A stretch of DNA of 55,000 nucleotides, from NCBI RefSeq assembly GCF_964204645.1, contig NW_027437478.1, positions 1-55,000 of the forward strand. The letters run 5' to 3'. This DNA is from Tubulanus polymorphus. Taxonomy: Eukaryota > Nemertea > Palaeonemertea > Tubulaniformes > Tubulanidae. Positions 50,821-55,000 of the stretch are shown in pieces. The notes below the pieces were generated by a model. That model did no database searches. It had not been told where the DNA came from and saw only the letters and a list, made by a program, of their open reading frames with translations. A program made the translations under genes and the position numbers. Within the stretch, counting starts at the first letter, position 1. Every line of letters starts with the position of its first letter.

Positions 50821-51810
50821 AAAACTAGAAAATGCCACGGAAATGATGGATAATTCGAGCAACATTCTATCATACTAGAAGATCTATGTTCTAATTCTAA
50901 TTCAGTTCTAGGTTTCGGGTTTCCTTGTTCTATACGATTCAAATTTGTGTCAATTATTTGTTTATAAATGCAAATAGATAATTCTAGTCGGCATAAAATG
51001 AATGTAGTGATGTATTGATTTCATTGACGGTTCGCAGTTTGCAGTGCCCCGGAAACCGGTGGGCAGATGAAACGAGTTCCCAGTTGTTCCAGACGGTGTC
51101 CAATGCACGGGAAAGGTTTTTTCAAGGGAAGCATTACGGGTAAGGGAGTTAGTGGGTCGATATCCTATACCAAAATTGACTAGACCAACCAATAAAAGTA
51201 AATGGGAGATTTTGAATGAAGCCTGAGGATAATTCCACCAAATCTATATCAATAATTAGCTGGCCAGACAAAGAACTGAATTTCCGTCACGAAGTATAGC
51301 TGTTTAATATTAACTTAGTTTAATTTCATTCTCTAAATTGCGAGGGATCCTGCCAATGATTACATACGTAAGTATTTGGACCAGGACGGCATTGAGAATC
51401 TTCAACTTTTGACAACACATGAGGACAGTTGATGGCTTAGTTCGGCATACTCAGATATTAAACCAGATCACCAAAGTGATACTGATGGGACTAGTTTCAT
51501 TGTACCTATCGTTTCGACTCTTAATCATCAGGCCTTTTCTGAATGTAATGAACTTTCTCCAAATATCCCTATCAGAGAAGGAAAAAGTTATCATCGGGAA
51601 AACTAGGCGTTCGCGCGATCACTATCGTTATTTGGGAGATGAAGGCATAGGTTGTACATTAATTTAGTTATTCATCGTGTCAGTTCATACTAAGAAGAAA
51701 GATACTCACAGGATAAAGAAATTGAAAGAAAAAACAAAAATGTTACATGATTACAAATGGACCAATACTATAATCACACAATCGATACAAAAAACATAAT
51801 GGGTTTGTTG
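50821..51810. other. Intergenic between peptide gene C and BHMT 3' end
   Basis: Tail of the inverted duplication unit, then unique AT-rich DNA. The ORF at 51419-51667 has no domain that I recognise. Confidence 0.6.
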
Positions 51811-51904
51811 TTACAAAAGAATGAGTTCCTTTTCTGAGTTGTAAGCAGCGCTGTTTGGACGACCGGTTTTAGGGATTAGATTCATCCAATAATCTCTACC
51901 GTGT
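51811..51904 (-). CDS. BHMT: BHMT exon 8
   Basis: Acceptor TTATTGCAG, phase 2 in. GRDYWMNLIPKTGRPNSAAY fits the conserved YW...GRP region. TAA at 51813-51811. Confidence 0.8.
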
Positions 51905-51990
51905 CTGCAATAAATATAAGAGCATGATATATAAAGAGACGCTTCCGCGCAATATGGATACTGGTCAGGATTATCCGGCTATCGGTTTAC

Positions 51991-52088
51991 TTTTGACGAT
52001 CATGTTCATATACACTCTGTCAATATCCAGCCGCGAATGGTAAATTATGATCTTTTCCGGGTGGTCTGAATCCTCGTTCCTCGGACAA
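51991..52088 (-). pseudogene. BHMT: BHMT exon 7 with in-frame TGA
   Basis: Acceptor AATTACAG. LSEERGFRPPGKDHN matches the family's ERG-F-x-PP motif. TGA at 52022-52020 is the 23rd codon. After it the frame continues (QSVYEHDRQ) to a GTAAAC donor with the phase 2 needed by exon 8. Confidence 0.7.
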
Positions 52089-52175
52089 CTGTAATTATAA
52101 TGGGAATTATCATGCGAATGGATTTCCCAATGTGATTTGGATATCGAAATGCAATGCAACATTTCGTGTACAAAC

Positions 52176-52306
52176 CTCTTCGGCCATTTCACGAATATGA
52201 TAACTCTCGAATCCGCAACATCCTCCGATGTACCTCACTCCAAGTTCATAAACTTTACGGGCATAGTCTCTACATTCCCAACGAGTAAGAATGCGTGGTT
52301 CCATCG
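52176..52306 (-). CDS. BHMT: BHMT exon 6
   Basis: [20 protein letters not shown], then [20 protein letters not shown], including the GGCC zinc-ligand pair. Phase 1 to 0, donor GAG|GTTTGT. Confidence 0.92.
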
Positions 52307-52376
52307 CTGAAAATGAAAAGCATCTAAATATTACTTATTTCAATATCGAGACGATCCTATTGTTATTTCAGCTCAC

Positions 52377-52565
52377 CTAACAAGTACTCGGGTAGTTGAG
52401 AATATCCTTCAACTAGATACTCAGTTTCAGGAGAAAGGAATCCGATTGGCTGCATCATCAGAAATGGAGATAAACCAGCTTCATTCAGGGCATCTTTCAT
52501 CAATTTCATCGTTTTCAGTTGCGGGTTATAATCAAACTGGCAATTTAAACCCACAATATCGGCCC
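52377..52565 (-). CDS. BHMT: BHMT exon 5
   Basis: GADIVGLNCQFDYNPQLKTM carries the first zinc-ligand Cys. The exon ends YSQLPEYLLG, phase 1/1, donor TTAG|GTGAGC. Confidence 0.92.
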
Positions 52566-52728
52566 CTGGGTGATTGAAAACAAACACCTACGATTATGAT
52601 TTAATAAACTTTGCACGACATTGAAACATGTTTGAAAAATAACACATATCAGGAGGGATGTAACCATTGAGTGAAGGAATGATATTACACCTCGTTTAGC
52701 CATTCTAACTGCACATTCTCCTGCACTG

Positions 52729-52732
52729 ATTC
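52729..52732. repeat. LTR target duplication ATTC, left copy
   Basis: Matches 53333-53336. Confidence 0.8.
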
Positions 52733-53332
52733 TGTTGTGGGGGTCCTCTTTCCCAGTGTCCGGGTGACGTGTGTTGACCACCTGCGTTGTTTGCGTTTCA
52801 CCAGCGTAGTTCCATGGGGTTCTTCTCATAAATTAACTACAACTAGCTTCTTCTATCGATCCAGATCTTTATTCTTATACTCTCTTCTTACAATCTTCCT
52901 AGCACGTCCCCTCTAGTTCTAACCACTAGCTCAACCGACCCAGCTCTACCGACCAAGCTTTCGACCCCACTGCATTAAAACCCTCCCTTTTTATACTTAT
53001 TCTTCCTTCGCTCGTGACGTATATTTCCACACCGCTTGGCCTCATCGCCAGAGACGTCTTATTCTATTACTACAGTCCTACTGGCCATGTAAATCATTTC
53101 TACGTGTGTTATACGTCACGAGCGCTAAATTTATAACTCAACTTTCCAGAGCTCAAGGCTGCTGCTATAACAAGCTTTCCCACGTAGACACCCACGTCAC
53201 TCTCACCTATCTTCTATGCTTCTCTCTTATGTGTGACGTAAGTATTCACGTAGGTCGCCTGCTAACCGCAACTACTGCCTTGAACTCCGGCTTATTTCCC
53301 ACTGTCTAAATAGGTAATTTATTACTCCAATA
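52733..53332 (-). mobile_element. 600-bp solo LTR inside BHMT exon 4
   Basis: Ends in minus-strand sense are TATTG...CAACA, a near-perfect TGTTG/CAACA terminal pair. The direct duplication GAAT sits on both sides (53333-53336 and 52729-52732). It contains a TATA box TATAAAAA (52995-52988, minus) and AATAAA (52873-52868, minus) in the order expected for an LTR. No internal retroviral-type genes or second LTR are seen. Confidence 0.85.
52988..52995 (-). promoter_or_regulatory. LTR TATA box, directed into BHMT exon 4 3' part
   Basis: TATAAAAAG on the minus strand, upstream of the LTR's AATAAA and of an ATG at 52829 that is in frame with BHMT ISAGEC. Confidence 0.6.
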
Positions 53333-53336
53333 ATTC
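53333..53336. repeat. LTR target duplication ATTC, right copy
   Basis: Matches 52729-52732. Only one copy is needed to restore the BHMT exon. Confidence 0.8.
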
Positions 53337-53565
53337 CATCCATACACCCAACTGGACCTATTCTCATCGTACACGCTATAGGTTTGTTGTATTTCTTCAT
53401 GACATCAATCGCCCATTCCATCTCTTCGATTGAACAGAAAAACTGGATTCGAAAAGTATATGTATACATTCTACAGTGTTATACAAAAGTTCGATTTGTT
53501 GATAGGGAAATTCCAATGTAAAATACCAATGAATACCATCTTTGTCTTGAATAGTAGAATTTTAC

Positions 53566-53757
53566 CTCCGCTATAAAGAAATCGACATCCTTTTCTTTGA
53601 ACACTTGGCATTGCTTTTCGAATTCTGCTTGAACTGCTGCCTTCCCTTTTCCAGCTGTATATGTCGGTGTAGGCGACAAACCTCCGCAAACTAGTAGATT
53701 GTATAATGTGGCAACATTACGTGCAAGATCGCACGCCGCGTGGTTTATTTCAGAGGT
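53566..53757 (-). CDS. BHMT: BHMT exon 3
   Basis: 64 codons, phase 0/0, donor GAG|GTAAAA. It includes EINHAACDLARNVA, GGLSPTPTYTAGKGKA and VFKEKDVDFFIAE. Confidence 0.9.
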
Positions 53758-53871
53758 CTAAGATGAATACATTATAGATATGTACATCATTACCAAAGAA
53801 CTAACCATTCAGTACAATTTGTGTCACTGAATAGTTGAATAAGAGTGAGATAGATAAAGACCACAACCTAC

Positions 53872-53984
53872 GTTATAATTTTTGGCCGACTCACTACATT
53901 GAAGCATTCCATCTGTCGCGTGAAAGGTGAATGCTTGCATTACATCAGCTCCAGCTCGAGCAAATTCTTTGTGTAAACCACTGA
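53872..53984 (-). CDS. BHMT: BHMT exon 2
   Basis: Acceptor TTTTTCAG, donor AAC|GTAGGT. It reads LHKEFARAGADVMQAFTFHA. Phase 1 to 0. Confidence 0.9.
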
Positions 53985-54225
53985 CTGAAAAATGGCAAAT
54001 TAATGATTTTTCTTTTATCGGCTAATCCCCGTTTTGACTTGAAGATAACCCAACGGTTATTTTAAAGGACTTTTTTTCTGGCAGATGCCTCGTAGTTCGT
54101 CATTGTTTAGATTCAAAATGATGCCCACGAAACTATAGATTTTGTTGCAGGCAGGAAGGTGTGCTAAAATTGATCGGGTAAAGTTGGGCTGTGAATAGAA
54201 TAAGTCACAAACATGTAAAACCTAC

Positions 54226-54370
54226 CGGCGTCAGGATGTTCTAGAACGCATTCAGGAGTATACAGCCCAGCAGTCACATATCCTCTTTTTTCGAATGTAT
54301 TCATGTAACAACCGTCGCCAATGATTATGCGTTTTGCTAATATCTCCAGTATATTCGGTTTAGCTGCCAT
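54226..54370 (-). CDS. BHMT: BHMT exon 1
   Basis: ATG at 54370-54368 and donor GCCG|GTAGGT. It carries the N-terminal GDG and EKRGYV motifs of the family, followed by [11 protein letters not shown]. Confidence 0.9.
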
Positions 54371-55000
54371 ATCTAGTATTTTGCAAATAAGGCCACCTTG
54401 AATCGTTTAACGTTTGACAAAGATTTCCAAACTGGTCTATGAATTTTACAGAAAACACATTCTACTATTAGGTCAACCATCGTTGTCCCATTTGATGGTT
54501 ATAGAAATTGATTGCCTTGATATACATGTCACGCGTATATTCTGTTGTTGTTGTATGAGGTTCCGTCTAGGCAACTTGAATGAGAGTTTTCATGTATATC
54601 AAATCATTAACTGGACCGTTGCCATTGGGAAATAGATTTCCCCCAAAAGTTGCACCTGTTCACGGTGACGAATATCCGCGATATCATAAGCTGAGATCCT
54701 GCCCTTTCTGATGATATCGACGAACACTATCAAGTCCATTCAATTTGCTTGATCATGTACAGTGGTTTATTAAGGTTTTTATTGGTTCATACGAAATTCC
54801 TGGATGCTGCGGGGACCTGCTGTTTGAGGGATGATTTCTCAAGGATTCTAGATTTTGGCAATTTGGTCGGAAGCCTTCATGAGTTGATAATTATATAATG
54901 TGGTTTTGTACGATATAAATTAGTTGCATCATATCTATAGAACTAATTACTGGATGTAATTAATCTATACCGCTGTTAATTCGTCGCTGATTTTAATATG
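54371..55000. other. BHMT 5' flank
   Basis: No exon recognised upstream of the ATG. Promoter elements could not be identified with confidence. Confidence 0.5.

Larger units (their letters stand above)
48980..51070. repeat. Segmental duplication unit 3, inverted (peptide-gene copy C)
   Basis: Runs in the opposite sense. GATTGCGGTTTATGTCGGGT at about 49065 is the inverse of sequence at 46085-46110. The minisatellite then reads as its complement (49150-49560), the peptide gene is on +, and AGTGATGTATTGATTTCATT closes the unit. Confidence 0.8.
52691..53442 (-). pseudogene. BHMT: BHMT exon 4, split by LTR insertion
   Basis: 5' part 53333-53442 (EEMEWAIDVMKKYNKPIACT, ending GPVGCMDG) and 3' part 52691-52728 (ISAGECAVRMAKRG). 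Joining them with a single GAAT restores 148 nt with the expected phase 0 to 1. As it stands the exon contains 604 extra bases, which is not a multiple of three. Confidence 0.85.
51811..54370 (-). pseudogene. BHMT: Betaine-homocysteine S-methyltransferase, 8 exons, interrupted by a solo LTR and an in-frame TGA
   Basis: BHMT transfers a methyl group from betaine to homocysteine, using zinc, in the cytosol. Exons: 54226-54370, 53872-53984, 53566-53757, 52691-53442 (split by an LTR), 52377-52565, 52176-52306, 51991-52088 and 51811-51904. Phases agree (1,0,0,1,1,0,2). With the LTR removed the length is 369 codons, close to the usual 400-odd. Motifs: [18 protein letters not shown] at the start, EFARAGADVMQAFTFHAT, KEKDVDFFIAE, zinc ligands in VGLNCQFD and [12 protein letters not shown], and DYWMNLIPKTGRP near the end. 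Lesions: a 600-bp LTR in exon 4, and TGA at 52022-52020 in exon 7, where length alignment puts an ordinary residue. It may be a dead or dying copy, a polymorphic allele, or rescued by splicing. Confidence 0.85.

Noticed and set aside
1-55000. tRNA or rRNA genes
   Set aside because: I looked for B-box-like GTTCRANNC words in cloverleaf context. Only the SINE-like candidate near 41.1 kb came close, and it does not fold as an intact tRNA by eye.

Overview
The window is animal nuclear DNA. It is AT-rich, has short exons separated by GT-AG introns, and carries many inverted-repeat transposon relics. Gene content (a huge polycystin-1-type receptor, a three-finger Ly6/uPAR-type protein, a betaine-homocysteine S-methyltransferase) and repeat style (foldback elements, an LTR, a LINE relic, a Polinton-type element) suggest a marine invertebrate. 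I cannot name the species or phylum from sequence alone.

Layout. (1) 1353-35574, + strand: the 3' part of a polycystin-1-like gene. I joined 41 exons whose phases all agree, giving about 3550 residues. In order they encode PKD (Ig-like) repeats, an REJ module, a Ser/Thr-rich mucin-like insert, a GAIN/GPS autoproteolysis site, the first membrane helix, a PLAT domain, further membrane helices, the polycystin extracellular domain and channel-like helices, and a charged coiled-coil tail. The N-terminus lies upstream of the window. (2) The intron between exons 38 and 39 (24321-33511) holds nested mobile DNA. The outer part is a foldback element with roughly 0.58-kb inverted arms. Inside its spacer sits a 7313-bp element (25246-32558) that starts 5'-AG, has a 6-bp target duplication TACTTA, and has very long inverted repeats that each carry an identical 190-codon gene and a 24-bp minisatellite. 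These ends are the Polinton/Maverick signature, but the usual polymerase, integrase, ATPase and capsid genes are absent. This is the best candidate for an undescribed element family. (3) 38107-39130, +: a complete four-exon, apparently GPI-anchored Ly6/uPAR-like protein with a fossil duplicated exon piece. (4) About 41.36-51.07 kb: a segmental duplication of a small secreted-peptide gene with a minisatellite and a flanking block. There are two direct copies (both damaged, in different ways) and one inverted copy (intact, 50084-50820, +). A LINE reverse-transcriptase relic and an (AT)n tract sit in the first unit. (5) 51811-54370, -: a BHMT gene whose fourth exon is split by a 600-bp solo LTR with a 4-bp target duplication, and whose seventh exon has an in-frame TGA.

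The genes do not form an operon or shared pathway. What ties the window together is mobile-element turnover: elements sit silently inside the polycystin introns, while the BHMT copy and two of the three peptide-gene copies have been broken.
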